Source: Planococcus salinarum (GTDB taxonomy: Bacteria; Bacillota; Bacilli; Bacillales_A; Planococcaceae). Taken from it: a DNA stretch of 53,175 bases. The translations under genes and the position numbers were made by a program. This document shows, in pieces, positions 9,088 through 18,134 of this stretch (positions are counted from its first letter, which is position 1; each line of letters opens with the position of its first letter). The stretch covers positions 1-53,175 of the forward strand of contig NZ_VIFV01000021.1 of the NCBI RefSeq assembly GCF_007004625.1, written 5' to 3'. The notes below the pieces were generated by a model. That model made no database searches. It was not told the origin of the DNA and worked only from the letters and a program-made list of their open reading frames with translations.

Positions 9088-10080
9088 TTAATAAATTAAT
9101 TGCAGAAATTCATCTTTCGTAATTCCGCCGAGAAGTTTCGGAATATCAATTCCGGAAATTGCCTCATCCAGTGCAGCGCGCTCGTATTTCACGCCGGTAA
9201 TGGCAGTTTCGAGTTCGGATACATCACCCACACCGAAAAAGTCGCCAAAGATTTTTGCATCTTCCACCAAACCCTTTTCAACCTGCAGGCGCACATCAAT
9301 GCCGCCAACAGGGAACCGGTGTGAATGTTTCACATTGAATTTAGGCGATTTGCCATAATTCCACTCCCAGTTGCCGTAGCGCTCGCGGGAAATTTCATGT
9401 ATGCCTACCCAGTCTTCCTCCGTTAGCTCCCAAAGCTTGACGTTTGCTTCACCTTCAAAAACTGAGTGAAGGATTGAAGAACGGAATTCCGTGATAGTCA
9501 TAGTTTGTTCCAGGAACTCGGAAATATTCGCCACCCGGCTCCGGATGGATTTGATCCCTTTTGATTCGATTTTCTCTTTGCTGACTTTGAGCGCAGAAAC
9601 AACTTCTTCCACGTCCGTATCGAACATCAAAGTACCGTGGCTGAACATGCGGCCGCGGGTGGAAAATTGAGCATTGCCGGAAACTTTGCGCCCTTCAGCC
9701 ATCAAGTCGTTGCGTCCTGATAATTCTGCGTTGACCCCAAGGCTGTTGAGAGCTCTCACAACCGGCTCGGTGAACTTACGGAAATTACGGAAGCTTTCAC
9801 CGTCATCAATCGTGATGAAACTGTAATTCAAATTGCCGAGATCGTGGTAAACCGCTCCTCCACCAGACAGGCGGCGCACGACGTGGATGCCGTTCGAATC
9901 GACATAATCCGTATTAATTTCTTCGGCGGTATTCTGGTTCTTCCCGATGATGATTGACGGTTCATTGATATAGAACAACAGGAAAGGATCTTTTTCAACG
10001 TCCATCTTCTTCAGCAGGTATTCTTCAATAGCCAGGTTGATGCGCGGATCGGTAATTCCCTTATTATCTACGAAATACAT
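9088..10080 (-). CDS. lplJ: Lipoate-protein ligase
   Basis: Attaches free lipoate to E2 subunits and GcvH via lipoyl-AMP in the cytoplasm. The 330 residues match LplJ length. The nucleotide/lipoate loop RRLSGGGAVYHDLGN lies at about 69-83 and the catalytic lysine is in GRKVSGNAQF (Lys132). The accessory C-terminal domain is present (about 250-330). AAAGGAGAG precedes the ATG. It is divergent from yhfH, as these genes are neighbours in B. subtilis. Confidence 0.94.
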   Translation of the reverse strand: MYFVDNKGITDPRINLAIEEYLLKKMDVEKDPFLLFYINEPSIIIGKNQNTAEEINTDYVDSNGIHVVRRLSGGGAVYHDLGNLNYSFITIDDGESFRNFRKFTEPVVRALNSLGVNAELSGRNDLMAEGRKVSGNAQFSTRGRMFSHGTLMFDTDVEEVVSALKVSKEKIESKGIKSIRSRVANISEFLEQTMTITEFRSSILHSVFEGEANVKLWELTEEDWVGIHEISRERYGNWEWNYGKSPKFNVKHSHRFPVGGIDVRLQVEKGLVEDAKIFGDFFGVGDVSELETAITGVKYERAALDEAISGIDIPKLLGGITKDEFLQLIY

Positions 10081-10164
10081 TAATCTCTCTCCTTTAGATT
10101 GTTTACTTCTTTCAGTTTAACGGATTTTTCATAATTATTCACGACTTAGAGTTGACTTCTCTAA

Positions 10165-10198
10165 ACTGTTATAATACACTGGGTTTAATTATAACAGT
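10165..10198 (+). promoter_or_regulatory. yhfH promoter within an 11-bp inverted repeat
   Basis: An extended -10 (TG-T-TATAAT, 10167-10175) lies inside ACTGTTATAAT (10165-10175). This is perfectly inverted as ATTATAACAGT (10188-10198) after a 12-nt spacer. The inner halves TTATAAT/ATTATAA equal the PerR/Fur-like half-sites but are spaced 12 rather than 1 nt. An operator is likely; its regulator is unknown. Confidence 0.6.
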
Positions 10199-10225
10199 AC
10201 TATAACAAAAAAGGAGCTGGGATGA

Positions 10226-10351
10226 ATGGTTGAGAACGTAGTCGAATTTTTCAAGAACCTGCCGCCAAAACAATGTGCAACGTGTGGAGAAAAGATTGAA
10301 GAACAGCACGAGTGCTACGGTACCAAGTGCAATTCCTGCGAAGAAGTATAA
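10226..10351 (+). CDS. yhfH: YhfH family small zinc-ribbon-like protein
   Basis: A 41-residue protein. It starts MVENVVEFFKNLPPK and then shows a cysteine pattern CATC, EQHEC, TKCNSC (Cys17, 20, 30, 35, 38), suggesting a bound metal ion. GGAG lies 9 nt before the ATG, an extended -10 promoter lies upstream, and a terminator follows 6 nt after the stop, so the gene is complete. YhfH of B. subtilis also neighbours lplJ. Function is unknown. The nearby ATG at 10222 is out of frame and stops at once. Confidence 0.82.
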   Translation: MVENVVEFFKNLPPKQCATCGEKIEEQHECYGTKCNSCEEV

Positions 10352-10357
10352 AATGAG

Positions 10358-10387
10358 AAAAGGCAGGCGCCGATGCGCCTGCCTTTT
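10358..10387. terminator. Bidirectional terminator, yhfH / lipoprotein gene
   Basis: AAAAGGCAGGCGC, CGAT loop, GCGCCTGCCTTTT: perfect 13-bp stem with A/T ends on both strands, between two convergent genes. Confidence 0.88.
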
Positions 10388-10409
10388 CATTTGCTGTTAT
10401 ACAACTGTA

Positions 10410-10886
10410 TCAATGGCCGTCGCCGTGGCCCTCCATGCTGTCCATGCTGTCTTCGTCACCGCTGTCATCCGGCACGATTGTCTCCGGATCCGGATCGCCA
10501 ACGGTAATTTCCTGTTTCGGCATTACGTGAAGGCGGCGGGCGGTTGTGTGCGCCTGCGCGTAATACACGCCTTCTTCGTCGAACGCAGTTTCAACTTCAT
10601 AGACACCATCTCCGATATGGTCAGCAGGAAGCATTTCACTTTCTTCCCGGTTGCCTGATTCCCACACTTCATAAACCACTTCATCCGCGTCTTCCACAAA
10701 TTCTTCACCTTGTGTCACGGTAACAGAAAGGATCATTTTATCCCCAGGTTCAGAAGTTTCCCCGGAATTGAATTTTGTTTCGATCGGTTCAACGTTCATG
10801 CCTGCACCCGAGGTTTCGGATTCTTCTCCACAAGCTGACAGCATCAAAAGGGATGATAACAAAACGACCCATATAAGTTTTTTCAT
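10410..10886 (-). CDS. YtkA-like (FixH-type) lipoprotein
   Basis: Exported lipoprotein of 158 residues. The signal peptide (about 1-18) ends in the lipobox LSAC with Cys19. The mature part contains an Ig-like YtkA/FixH domain (about 30-125; GDKMILSVTVTQGEEFV, then GVYYAQAHTT). The tail is acidic and His-rich, ending SMEGHGDGH, and could bind a metal. It lies directly downstream of hemH in the position where B. subtilis has hemY. FixH-like domains occur near metal and cytochrome-oxidase biogenesis genes; a heme or copper link here is only an inference. Confidence 0.75.
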   Translation of the reverse strand: MKKLIWVVLLSSLLMLSACGEESETSGAGMNVEPIETKFNSGETSEPGDKMILSVTVTQGEEFVEDADEVVYEVWESGNREESEMLPADHIGDGVYEVETAFDEEGVYYAQAHTTARRLHVMPKQEITVGDPDPETIVPDDSGDEDSMDSMEGHGDGH

Positions 10887-10978
10887 TTTAATATAATCCT
10901 CCAGATCTCAATTGCGAAAGAGCCCGGTAAAATGCTTGCCGCCACTTTCGCACGTCGCATGATCTAAAAACAGGCAGA

Positions 10979-11908
10979 TTATTTTTCAGCCAATTTTCTC
11001 ATTACAACATCAGCAAGGCCATCGATGAACAATGGCTGCACGTTGGGCATTTCCGGACGGCGGTAAGTTGCACCGATTTCATCACATACCACTTTGCATT
11101 CGTAGTCATTGTCGAAAAGCACTTCAAGGTGGTCCGTTACAAAGCCTACCGGCGTGTAGACAAATGAGTTATAGCCTTTGACATCATGCAATTCACGCGT
11201 CAGGTCCTGAACATCAGGGCCGATCCACGGTTCAGGCGTTTGCCCGGCACTTTGCCACCCTATTTCGTAGTTTTCCACGCCTGCCGCCTGAGCAATCAGG
11301 TCCGCAGTTTCTTTTAATTGATCCGGATACGGGTCGCCGTTGGCAATGATTTTCTCCGGCAGGGAATGCGCAGAAACGATCAGGCAGGATTTTTCACGTT
11401 CTTCTTCAGACATTTCGGCGAATGTCGCACTGACTTTTTCGGTCCAGTATTGGATGAATTTCGGTTCTGTGTACCAGCTTTCCACAGATGTCAGAGAGAT
11501 GCCCGCTGCTTCTGCTGCTTCTGCAGCGCGGCCGTTATAGGATTTAACAGAGAACGTTGAGAAGTGAGGCGCCAGAACAATGGAAACCGCTTCTGTAATG
11601 CCGTCTTGCTTCATCGCTTCCACTCCGTCTTCGACGAAAGGTTCGATGTGCTTCAACCCAAGATAAACTTTAAATTCGATGTCATCCTGCATGGCATTCA
11701 GGCGGTCGCCTAAAGCCTGTGCCTGCTCCTCTGTAATTCTCGCCAAGGGAGAAATCCCCCCGATTGCCTTGTAGCGGTCGCGGAGATCTTGCAGACTTTC
11801 TTCGCTCGGCTTGCGGCCGCGCCGGATGTGCGTGTAGTATCTTTCGATATCTTCTTCCTTATAAGGCGTTCCATATGCCATTACCAATAAACCCATTGTC
11901 TTTTTCAT
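10979..11908 (-). CDS. hemH: Ferrochelatase (coproporphyrin III type)
   Basis: Inserts iron into the porphyrin; in Bacillota the substrate is coproporphyrin III, so the enzyme is also called CpfC. The 309 residues align end to end with B. subtilis HemH, including [19 protein letters not shown] at the start, the metal-site His in [10 protein letters not shown], and the conserved Glu in [10 protein letters not shown]. The chosen ATG lies 7 nt after AGGGGTG; two upstream codons (ATG, TTG) are possible. It follows hemE with a 30-nt gap, so the two form an operon. No hemY follows. Confidence 0.94.
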   Translation of the reverse strand: MKKTMGLLVMAYGTPYKEEDIERYYTHIRRGRKPSEESLQDLRDRYKAIGGISPLARITEEQAQALGDRLNAMQDDIEFKVYLGLKHIEPFVEDGVEAMKQDGITEAVSIVLAPHFSTFSVKSYNGRAAEAAEAAGISLTSVESWYTEPKFIQYWTEKVSATFAEMSEEEREKSCLIVSAHSLPEKIIANGDPYPDQLKETADLIAQAAGVENYEIGWQSAGQTPEPWIGPDVQDLTRELHDVKGYNSFVYTPVGFVTDHLEVLFDNDYECKVVCDEIGATYRRPEMPNVQPLFIDGLADVVMRKLAEK

Positions 11909-11938
11909 CATCAATCACCCCTGAGATTTTTTAGTCCA

Positions 11939-12982
11939 TCATTTTTGAGATTTATATGCCGCACTGTATTCATGCACGAATGTTGTAAGGCGTTTTAATG
12001 TATCCGGATTCACTTCCGGGAAAACCCCGTGTCCCAGGTTGAAGATGTAGCCATCGTCCTGCATGCCCATATCGAGGATTCTTCTTGCGCGTTCTTCGAT
12101 TACCGGCCAATCCGCCAATAGATAGGAAGGATCGAAATTCCCCATCAAGGATTTTGTCAAGCCCATTTGGCGTGCTTCTGAAATCGGCAAACGCCAATCG
12201 AGACCAACAACATCAACCGGCAGTTCATGCCATTCCTTCGCCAGATGGCTTGCACCGACTCCAAAAATTGTCAATGGCACTCCCTCTGTCCGAAGTTCAT
12301 TGAAAATGCGGTCCATAACCGGTTTGATGAAAATCCGGTAATCTTCCACGTTCAAAGCGCCAACCCATGAATCGAAAATCTGGATTGCTTTGGCTCCCGC
12401 TTTGATTTGGGCTTTCACATAAGGAATGATCGTGTCCGCCAATTTGTCCATCAAGGCAAACCACATTTGCGGTTGTGACACCATCATCGCTTTGGTTTTA
12501 TTGTAGCTGCGTGACGGTCCGCCTTCGATCATATAGCTGGCAAGCGTGAAAGGCGCTCCGGAGAAACCGATGAGCGGGACGTCCAATTGCTCTTCGGTTA
12601 ACAATTTGATGGTCTTCAGGATATAATCGACGTCCTGTTCCGGATTGATCTCGCCAAGGCGGCTGATATCTTCCATTGTGCGGATCGGATTGTCGATCAC
12701 TGGACCGATGCCAGATTTGATTTTCACATCCACACCGATTGCCGGCAGCGGGGTTACAATATCTTTGTACAGAATTGCAGCATCAACATTATATTGATCA
12801 ACCGGAAGCTTGGTTACATAGGCACAAAGCTCAGGTTGGTGCGTAATTTCTTCAAGCGAGTATTTTTCCTTGATTTTGCGGTATTCGGGCTGTGAGCGGC
12901 CAGCCTGCCTCATAAACCAAACCGGTACATGGTCAGTTTTTTCGCCTCTTGTCGCCCTCAGGTAAGTATCGTTAAAAGCCAT
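11939..12982 (-). CDS. hemE: Uroporphyrinogen decarboxylase
   Basis: Converts uroporphyrinogen III to coproporphyrinogen III in cytoplasmic heme synthesis. The 347 residues carry the signature [16 protein letters not shown] near residue 20-35 and the second signature [17 protein letters not shown]. The start is the ATG giving MAFNDTYLR, which matches the family N-terminus. A GAAGGG site lies 12 nt upstream, a little far, and a longer reading to 13021 has no ribosome site. Divergent from the heme monooxygenase gene, placing heme synthesis and breakdown back to back. Confidence 0.93.
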   Translation of the reverse strand: MAFNDTYLRATRGEKTDHVPVWFMRQAGRSQPEYRKIKEKYSLEEITHQPELCAYVTKLPVDQYNVDAAILYKDIVTPLPAIGVDVKIKSGIGPVIDNPIRTMEDISRLGEINPEQDVDYILKTIKLLTEEQLDVPLIGFSGAPFTLASYMIEGGPSRSYNKTKAMMVSQPQMWFALMDKLADTIIPYVKAQIKAGAKAIQIFDSWVGALNVEDYRIFIKPVMDRIFNELRTEGVPLTIFGVGASHLAKEWHELPVDVVGLDWRLPISEARQMGLTKSLMGNFDPSYLLADWPVIEERARRILDMGMQDDGYIFNLGHGVFPEVNPDTLKRLTTFVHEYSAAYKSQK

Positions 12983-13186
12983 ATCAAAAATCATCCCTTC
13001 AAAATGTATCATCCACTGCATATCGTTGCTATATCCGTATATACTATAGACGCTCTGTTTTCCATTGTATAGATTCTGTGCACAAATGTCATAAATTAGA
13101 CGCTTCTGAATTCACCAGTTCGACAAAGAGGTTTGCTGTTATTTTGTTCAGGGAAAGTTATACTGAATATATAGGAGGGATTTAAG

Positions 13187-13696
13187 ATGAATTTATTCAT
13201 GACTACAGGAACATATGAGTACATGAGAAAAATGCGTGAGAAACACCCCGAAGAAAGCATGGTTGTCATGCAGGGCGAAAACACGACATTGATACTGCAC
13301 GAAACGGAAGGCAAGAGCATCTTCCAGACCCCCCGCCGCTATGAGGTGGTGGATGGTACAGGGGAATTCAAGGAGAAAGGTTTTTTTGTCTTCAATAATA
13401 TTCCTGTCACTGAGGAAGGCCGTCCGATTTTTGAACATCGCTTTAAAAACCGTGCAGGAGCAATAGAAAGCGAACCAGGTTATGTCGCGTTCCGTGTGCT
13501 GCGTCCTCTGGATTCCGACACCTATGTCGTGTTGACTGAGTGGGAATCTCCGGCTTTCTTTGAAAAATGGAAAGAATCGCAGGCTTTTTCTAAAGCGCAT
13601 TCCAAACCCGAAGGTGCACCGCCGTCGAAACCGGTCAATATTTTCGCGGGATCTTCGTATGTCACCACTTATCAAGCAAAACCAGAAGATGAATGA
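13187..13696 (+). CDS. hmoB: Heme-degrading monooxygenase (HmoB/YhgC-like)
   Basis: Antibiotic-biosynthesis-monooxygenase (ABM) fold protein of 169 residues. The C-terminal half (about 95-150) has the typical YVAFRVLRPLDSD...TEWESPAFFEKW...SQAFSKAH arrangement. His in KAHS sits where the heme-binding His is expected. The N-terminal half is a second, degenerate ferredoxin-like unit, as in HmoB (166 residues). AGGAGGG precedes the ATG. In B. subtilis hmoB also lies beside hemEH. It probably opens heme to release iron. Confidence 0.85.
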   Translation: MNLFMTTGTYEYMRKMREKHPEESMVVMQGENTTLILHETEGKSIFQTPRRYEVVDGTGEFKEKGFFVFNNIPVTEEGRPIFEHRFKNRAGAIESEPGYVAFRVLRPLDSDTYVVLTEWESPAFFEKWKESQAFSKAHSKPEGAPPSKPVNIFAGSSYVTTYQAKPEDE

Positions 13697-13754
13697 TCGA
13701 CAAGCCCCGCTGATGGCGGGGCGCAGTACATATTTAGAACAGGAGGAAAATTAA

Positions 13755-14753
13755 GTGGTTTTTGTTTATTTTTTAATCGCCGGCATCATCACCGTCTATG
13801 CTTCAATCAAATTATCGCAGTACGCGGATGTCATCAGTGAAAAGACAGCAATGGGTGGCATGATGGTCGGTACTTTGCTATTGGCCGGGGCAACTTCCCT
13901 GCCGGAAGTTTCAACGAGTTTTTCAGCTGCTGTCATCGGTAACGCCGATATCGCAGTCGGGAACATGATCGGATCCAACCTTTTCAACTTATTCATCCTG
14001 GCAGGATTTGACTTCCTGCTTCGTAAGCGCCGCATTTTGGACCGCGCGTCACGAAACAATATTTATACAGCTCTCTTGGGTATCCTGTTGACCGTATTGG
14101 TCATAATGGCGCTTTGGCTGCGAATCGAGACACAGGTTCTTGGTATCGGCCTTGACGCCCTGATCATCGGTATCACTTATATCGTCGGTATGGTACTTAT
14201 CAATAAGTTGCCTTCACTCGACCCTGCAGCTGAAGCTGCAGCTGAAGAAGAGGAAGAGCCGGACAACCCGAGCGCGACCCTTTCGCCAAAAGCCGCAATC
14301 GTCCGCTTCATCATAGCGGCACTTGTCATTCTGGGTGCCGGAACTGCCTTGTCGATCACAGGTGACCAGATCGCCATCATTACCGGCATCGGTTCCAGTT
14401 TTATCGGCAGTTTCCTGATTGCAGCCGCAACTTCACTGCCGGAAGCGATTGCTGTATTTGTTGCATTACGCCTCAACAATGTCAATATGGCTGTCGGTGC
14501 GATCCTCGGATCGAATATCTTCAATATGATCATTCTTGCTTTGTCTGATCCTGTATACAGAGAAGGCAGTTTAATTGCCGCTGCAACACCGGGCGCAACA
14601 ATGATCATCGCCTCTGGGGTTTTCATCATGTCCCTATTGGCATTGTATTCACTGATCAGAAGAAACAGTGCAACCGTCATGACTTATGCACTGCCATCTC
14701 TCATCATTGTCATCATCTACTTTGTCGCATCTTATATGAACTTTACCTACTAA
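13755..14753 (+). CDS. CaCA family sodium/calcium antiporter (YrbG-like)
   Basis: Inner-membrane cation/Ca2+ exchanger of 332 residues with about ten helices in two inverted halves. The alpha repeats can be read: GATSLPEVSTSF with GNMIGSNLFNLF in the first half, and AATSLPEAIAVF with GAILGSNIFNM in the second. An acidic loop between halves (a run of about ten Glu/Asp-rich residues after AAEAAAEE) is cytoplasmic by the usual topology. The start is GTG, 8 nt after AGGAGG. A family B repeat begins right after the stop codon, then a terminator. Confidence 0.88.
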   Translation: MVFVYFLIAGIITVYASIKLSQYADVISEKTAMGGMMVGTLLLAGATSLPEVSTSFSAAVIGNADIAVGNMIGSNLFNLFILAGFDFLLRKRRILDRASRNNIYTALLGILLTVLVIMALWLRIETQVLGIGLDALIIGITYIVGMVLINKLPSLDPAAEAAAEEEEEPDNPSATLSPKAAIVRFIIAALVILGAGTALSITGDQIAIITGIGSSFIGSFLIAAATSLPEAIAVFVALRLNNVNMAVGAILGSNIFNMIILALSDPVYREGSLIAAATPGATMIIASGVFIMSLLALYSLIRRNSATVMTYALPSLIIVIIYFVASYMNFTY

Positions 14754-14874
14754 AAGAAAAGAGGACGTGCCTGTCCAGCTCTGAAAGGCATAAGGCAGAC
14801 CAGCGAAGTGGCGCTCTTTGCCACACAGCTGGGTTGAATTATGTCCCGAAGAGCTAGGCACTGGAGTCTAGACA
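14754..14874 (+). repeat. Intergenic repeat, family B copy 1
   Basis: Starts directly after the antiporter stop codon (AAGAAAAGAGGACG) and ends GGAGTCTAGACA. Between them are inverted blocks (AGCTCTGAAAGGCATAAG against TTATGTCCCGAAGAGCT) and the central GCGAAGTGGCGCTCTTTGCC. The sense orientation matches the gene. The downstream terminator begins 3 nt later. Confidence 0.8.
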
Positions 14875-14877
14875 TCG

Positions 14878-14907
14878 AAAGAGAGCGAACTTTGCTCTCT
14901 TTTTTTT
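14878..14907 (+). terminator. Terminator downstream of antiporter gene
   Basis: AAAGAGAGC (14878-14886) pairs with GCTCTCTTT (14894-14902), followed by a T8 run. It is separated from the antiporter stop codon by the family B repeat. Confidence 0.87.
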
Positions 14908-14966
14908 ATTGTCAATTTTTTATGTTATTATTTACTGAATAATAGATATTTCGAGGAGGAATCTGA

Positions 14967-16136
14967 TTGGTGATCGAAAAATTATACGCTGAGCTCGATA
15001 CCGCATACCCCGAGATGGTGGATATTCGGAGACATCTCCATATGCACCCTGAGGTTTCATTCAACGAAATAAAAACGGCCCATTATATCCGCCATTACTA
15101 CGAGCAATTGGGTGTGGAGGTGCGCCACAACGTTGGCGGCAACGGCGTCGTCGCAACAATCCGCGGCTCTAAACCCGGCAAAACAATCGCACTGCGGGCT
15201 GACTTCGATGCATTGCCCATCCAGGATCAAAAAGACGTTCCGTATAAATCCCAGAACCCAAATGTCATGCATGCGTGCGGTCACGACGGCCATACCGCGA
15301 CGCTTCTTGTGCTGGGCAAAATTCTGCACAGCCTGAGAAGTGAACTGGAAGGAACCTATGTGCTGATTCACCAGCATGCCGAAGAACTGGTGCCGGGCGG
15401 AGCAAAAGCAATGATCAAAGAAGGCGTCCTTGAAGGTGTCGATAGGATATTCGGCACCCATTTATGGTCTATGACTCCCCTTGGCCAAATCGATTACCGC
15501 GTTGGTCCGATTATTGCAGCCGCCGACAGCTTTACATTGAAAATCCAGGGCCGCGGCGGACACGGTGCGATGCCGCACAATACGAAAGACGCCATTGTAC
15601 TGGGCTCACAAATCGTCATGAACCTGCAGCAATTGGTGTCGCGGCGTGTGGACCCCTTAGAGTCAGCTGTTTTGTCGGTCGGATCATTTGTTGCCGAGAA
15701 TCCTTTCAACATCATCGCTGACCAAGCTGTTCTAAAAGGAACGATCCGCACTTTCAATGAAGAGATCCGAGACCTCATGGAACAGGAAATGGAACGCGTC
15801 ATTAACGGCAACTGCCTTGCAGCAGGATGCACATACGAATTCACTTATAACCGCGGCTACTCCCCTCTCGTGAACCACGAGAAAGAAACGGTGTATTTAA
15901 AAGAAATCGCCGAACAGGTACCGGGTGTCGAAAAATTGTATAATACGCCGCCCCTCATGATAGGAGAAGATTTTGCTTATTATCTGGAGAAGGTGCCGGG
16001 CACTTTTTTCCTGACTGGCGCTATGCCGGATGGCGAAGTTTATCCGCATCACCACCCGAAATTCGATTTCAACGAACGGGCGATGCTGATTGCTGCCAAG
16101 ACGCTGGGCAGTGCAGCCATCAATGCCCACAAATAA
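14967..16136 (+). CDS. yhaA: M20 family amidohydrolase/peptidase (YhaA-like)
   Basis: Zinc-dependent hydrolase of N-acyl amino acids or related amides, cytoplasmic, 389 residues. Metal-site motifs are visible: RRHLHMHPE, HACGHDGHTA, HQHAEE and the C-terminal GEDFAYY. The lid domain carries GRGGHGAMPH. AGGAGG lies 7 nt before TTG and 10 nt before the next codon GTG; either could be the start. The nearest relatives I recall are B. subtilis YhaA and aminoacylase/hippurate hydrolases; the precise substrate cannot be told. It converges on ecsB across a strong shared terminator. Confidence 0.83.
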   Translation: MVIEKLYAELDTAYPEMVDIRRHLHMHPEVSFNEIKTAHYIRHYYEQLGVEVRHNVGGNGVVATIRGSKPGKTIALRADFDALPIQDQKDVPYKSQNPNVMHACGHDGHTATLLVLGKILHSLRSELEGTYVLIHQHAEELVPGGAKAMIKEGVLEGVDRIFGTHLWSMTPLGQIDYRVGPIIAAADSFTLKIQGRGGHGAMPHNTKDAIVLGSQIVMNLQQLVSRRVDPLESAVLSVGSFVAENPFNIIADQAVLKGTIRTFNEEIRDLMEQEMERVINGNCLAAGCTYEFTYNRGYSPLVNHEKETVYLKEIAEQVPGVEKLYNTPPLMIGEDFAYYLEKVPGTFFLTGAMPDGEVYPHHHPKFDFNERAMLIAAKTLGSAAINAHK

Positions 16137-16138
16137 GT

Positions 16139-16181
16139 AAAGAATCCCGCCTGCTGAATCGTCAGCAGGCGGGATTCTTTC
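16139..16181. terminator. Bidirectional terminator, yhaA / ecsB
   Basis: A perfect 17-bp stem (16141-16157 with 16162-16178) and ATCG loop, AAAG on the left and TTTC on the right, lie between convergent genes. Confidence 0.9.
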
Positions 16182-17385
16182 ATTTCTTCTGTTTATTCTT
16201 CGCAAAAGCAAGGGTGGCCACCGATACAACCAGGATGGTAACAAACAGGATGCCGGCGGTAAGAGGAGCCCCTGTAAACAGAACAACCACCGCTGCCAAT
16301 ATGGATTGGAGCACCTGTAAAACCGCAATCAGTTTCCATACCGCCTGCTGCCTTGAGAATTCGGACAGCGGAAACAGATTGTCCATCCGGAAATGCTGGG
16401 TTTGGTTCAGCCCCTGCCATAATTGGATGGCGGTAGCAAATGCAAGCGCTCCTGCAAAGACAGCCGCCGCAATGGTGAACGGAATCAGCAATGCTCCGGC
16501 AATCGACAGCAACGTTAAGCGAATCCATAAATAGAATAACTCATCGGAGCGGATGAACGTCCGCCACACCAAATAATAATGCGCGTCTTTCGGCTGCTTT
16601 CCGACAAACTTATAGATCCAGTTCAGCCAGCGCCGCGCTTTGATTTTCCCTTTGATCTGCGGAACATCCGTAAAATAATTGGCGAATTGATAAAAACGCA
16701 GCATGCGATTTTCTTCCAGCCGCACGAAATGTTCGTAAGGAAAAGGAAGGCCGGCGGCGCGATTCTGCACCCATTTGCCATAGACAATCATGAAAAACAG
16801 GAAGAATGCGGCAAACAGAATGAGGTTTTCCACATACAAAAAGGTGAACGCCGCAGTCATAGCAAAACGCACGAGCCGGTCCAGCCAGGCTCCATTGCCG
16901 GCAAAGGCTTTTCGATAGAAAAATTCCAGCTGGATATTCCACCATTTGATGATCATTAATAATAGGGGGAATCCGATCAGATAAGAAGTTTCCAGTCCAT
17001 AGATCGCGTTGACCATCGGCAGTGAAACGATAAATGCAATAACGGGCAAATACAGCTGTGACAAAAAAGACCAACGCAGCGCGGGCTTCAAAAATTCATC
17101 CAGTTTGCTTTCGAGCGGCAGAAAATACACCATATCCGCTTCTTTCAATAATGTCGATGGCGGACTATAGGCAAGCATTACACCAAAAATCAAAGCCAGC
17201 AGCCAAGCCGCCGGAAAATCCTGCGGGACATTCTGCACCCAATCGCTGTAAGCGTAGCCAGCTGCACCAAGAGCAAACAGTAAAACCACGGCAATATGTC
17301 CTGTGAAAATATATTTTAAATAATTCTGGACTTCAATGCTGTAGCTATGAAGTCGCTTTGACCAGACATCATGCAGGTTCTTCAT
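16180..17385 (-). CDS. ecsB: ABC transporter permease EcsB
   Basis: Membrane subunit of the Ecs transporter, which in Bacillus and Staphylococcus affects exoprotein secretion, competence and regulated intramembrane proteolysis. The 401-residue protein has two groups of hydrophobic helices and matches the EcsB pattern, e.g. the FSRQQAVWKLIAVLQ segment near residue 350. The ATG at 17385 lies 9 nt after GAGG. The ATG at 17394 directly abuts it and is less likely. It overlaps the ecsA end by 17 nt. No ecsC follows; the operon ends at the terminator. Confidence 0.88.
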   Translation of the reverse strand: MKNLHDVWSKRLHSYSIEVQNYLKYIFTGHIAVVLLFALGAAGYAYSDWVQNVPQDFPAAWLLALIFGVMLAYSPPSTLLKEADMVYFLPLESKLDEFLKPALRWSFLSQLYLPVIAFIVSLPMVNAIYGLETSYLIGFPLLLMIIKWWNIQLEFFYRKAFAGNGAWLDRLVRFAMTAAFTFLYVENLILFAAFFLFFMIVYGKWVQNRAAGLPFPYEHFVRLEENRMLRFYQFANYFTDVPQIKGKIKARRWLNWIYKFVGKQPKDAHYYLVWRTFIRSDELFYLWIRLTLLSIAGALLIPFTIAAAVFAGALAFATAIQLWQGLNQTQHFRMDNLFPLSEFSRQQAVWKLIAVLQVLQSILAAVVVLFTGAPLTAGILFVTILVVSVATLAFAKNKQKK

Positions 17386-18118
17386 TGTCATCATCCTCGG
17401 TCATCGCGATGTAAAGGTCATCAAGTGTAGCGTTCGGCATGCGGAATTCCGTCCGGAGATCATCCATCGTACCGATTGCCCGGACGCTGCCGTTGTGGAG
17501 CAGGATGATGCGGTCACAGTATTTCTCAGCAGTGGCAAGGATATGGGTGGACATGAGCACCGATGCCCCCTGCCTCTTCTGCTCTTCCATTTGATCCAGC
17601 AGCGATTTAATGCCGAGCGGATCCAAGCCGACAAATGGTTCGTCAATAATATAGAGCGCCGGATTCACGAGAAAAGCGCTCATGATCATCACTTTTTGGC
17701 GCATCCCTTTTGAAAAATGGGAAGGGAACCATCTCAGCCTCTTTTCCATCCGGAATTCCTTCAATAATTCTGCGGAACGTTTTTCAAATGTATCTTTGTC
17801 GAGACCGTAGGCCATGGCAGTAAGCTCCAAATGTTCACGCAGCGTTAATTCTTCATATAGGACCGGCGTTTCTGGTATATAGGAGAAAGATGAACGGTAA
17901 GCATCCATATCTTCCTGAAAACTTTTTCCGTTCAGACGTATTTCTCCGGATTTTGCCTGCATGATGCCTATGATATGCTTAATGGTGGTGCTTTTCCCCG
18001 CCCCGTTCAAGCCGATCAAGCCGACAAGTTCACCTTTGCCGATTGAAAAACTGACTTCTTTCAAAACCGGTTTCCGGGTATATCCCCCTGTTAATGCTTC
18101 CACTTCCAAAACAGCCAA
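17369..18118 (-). CDS. ecsA: ABC transporter ATP-binding protein EcsA
   Basis: ATPase of the Ecs transporter, 249 residues. Walker A GLNGAGKSTT, Q-loop region YIPETPVLYEELT, signature FSKGMRQKVM, Walker B LYIIDEPFVGLD and H-loop STHIL are all present and follow B. subtilis EcsA closely. I chose the TTG start (8 nt after AGAGG). A GTG three codons upstream overlaps that ribosome site. The C-terminal acidic tail overlaps ecsB. The gene is divergent from hit, with a family A repeat between them. Confidence 0.9.
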   Translation of the reverse strand: MAVLEVEALTGGYTRKPVLKEVSFSIGKGELVGLIGLNGAGKSTTIKHIIGIMQAKSGEIRLNGKSFQEDMDAYRSSFSYIPETPVLYEELTLREHLELTAMAYGLDKDTFEKRSAELLKEFRMEKRLRWFPSHFSKGMRQKVMIMSAFLVNPALYIIDEPFVGLDPLGIKSLLDQMEEQKRQGASVLMSTHILATAEKYCDRIILLHNGSVRAIGTMDDLRTEFRMPNATLDDLYIAMTEDDDNEEPA

Positions 18119-18134
18119 TTCAAACACCTCTTTC

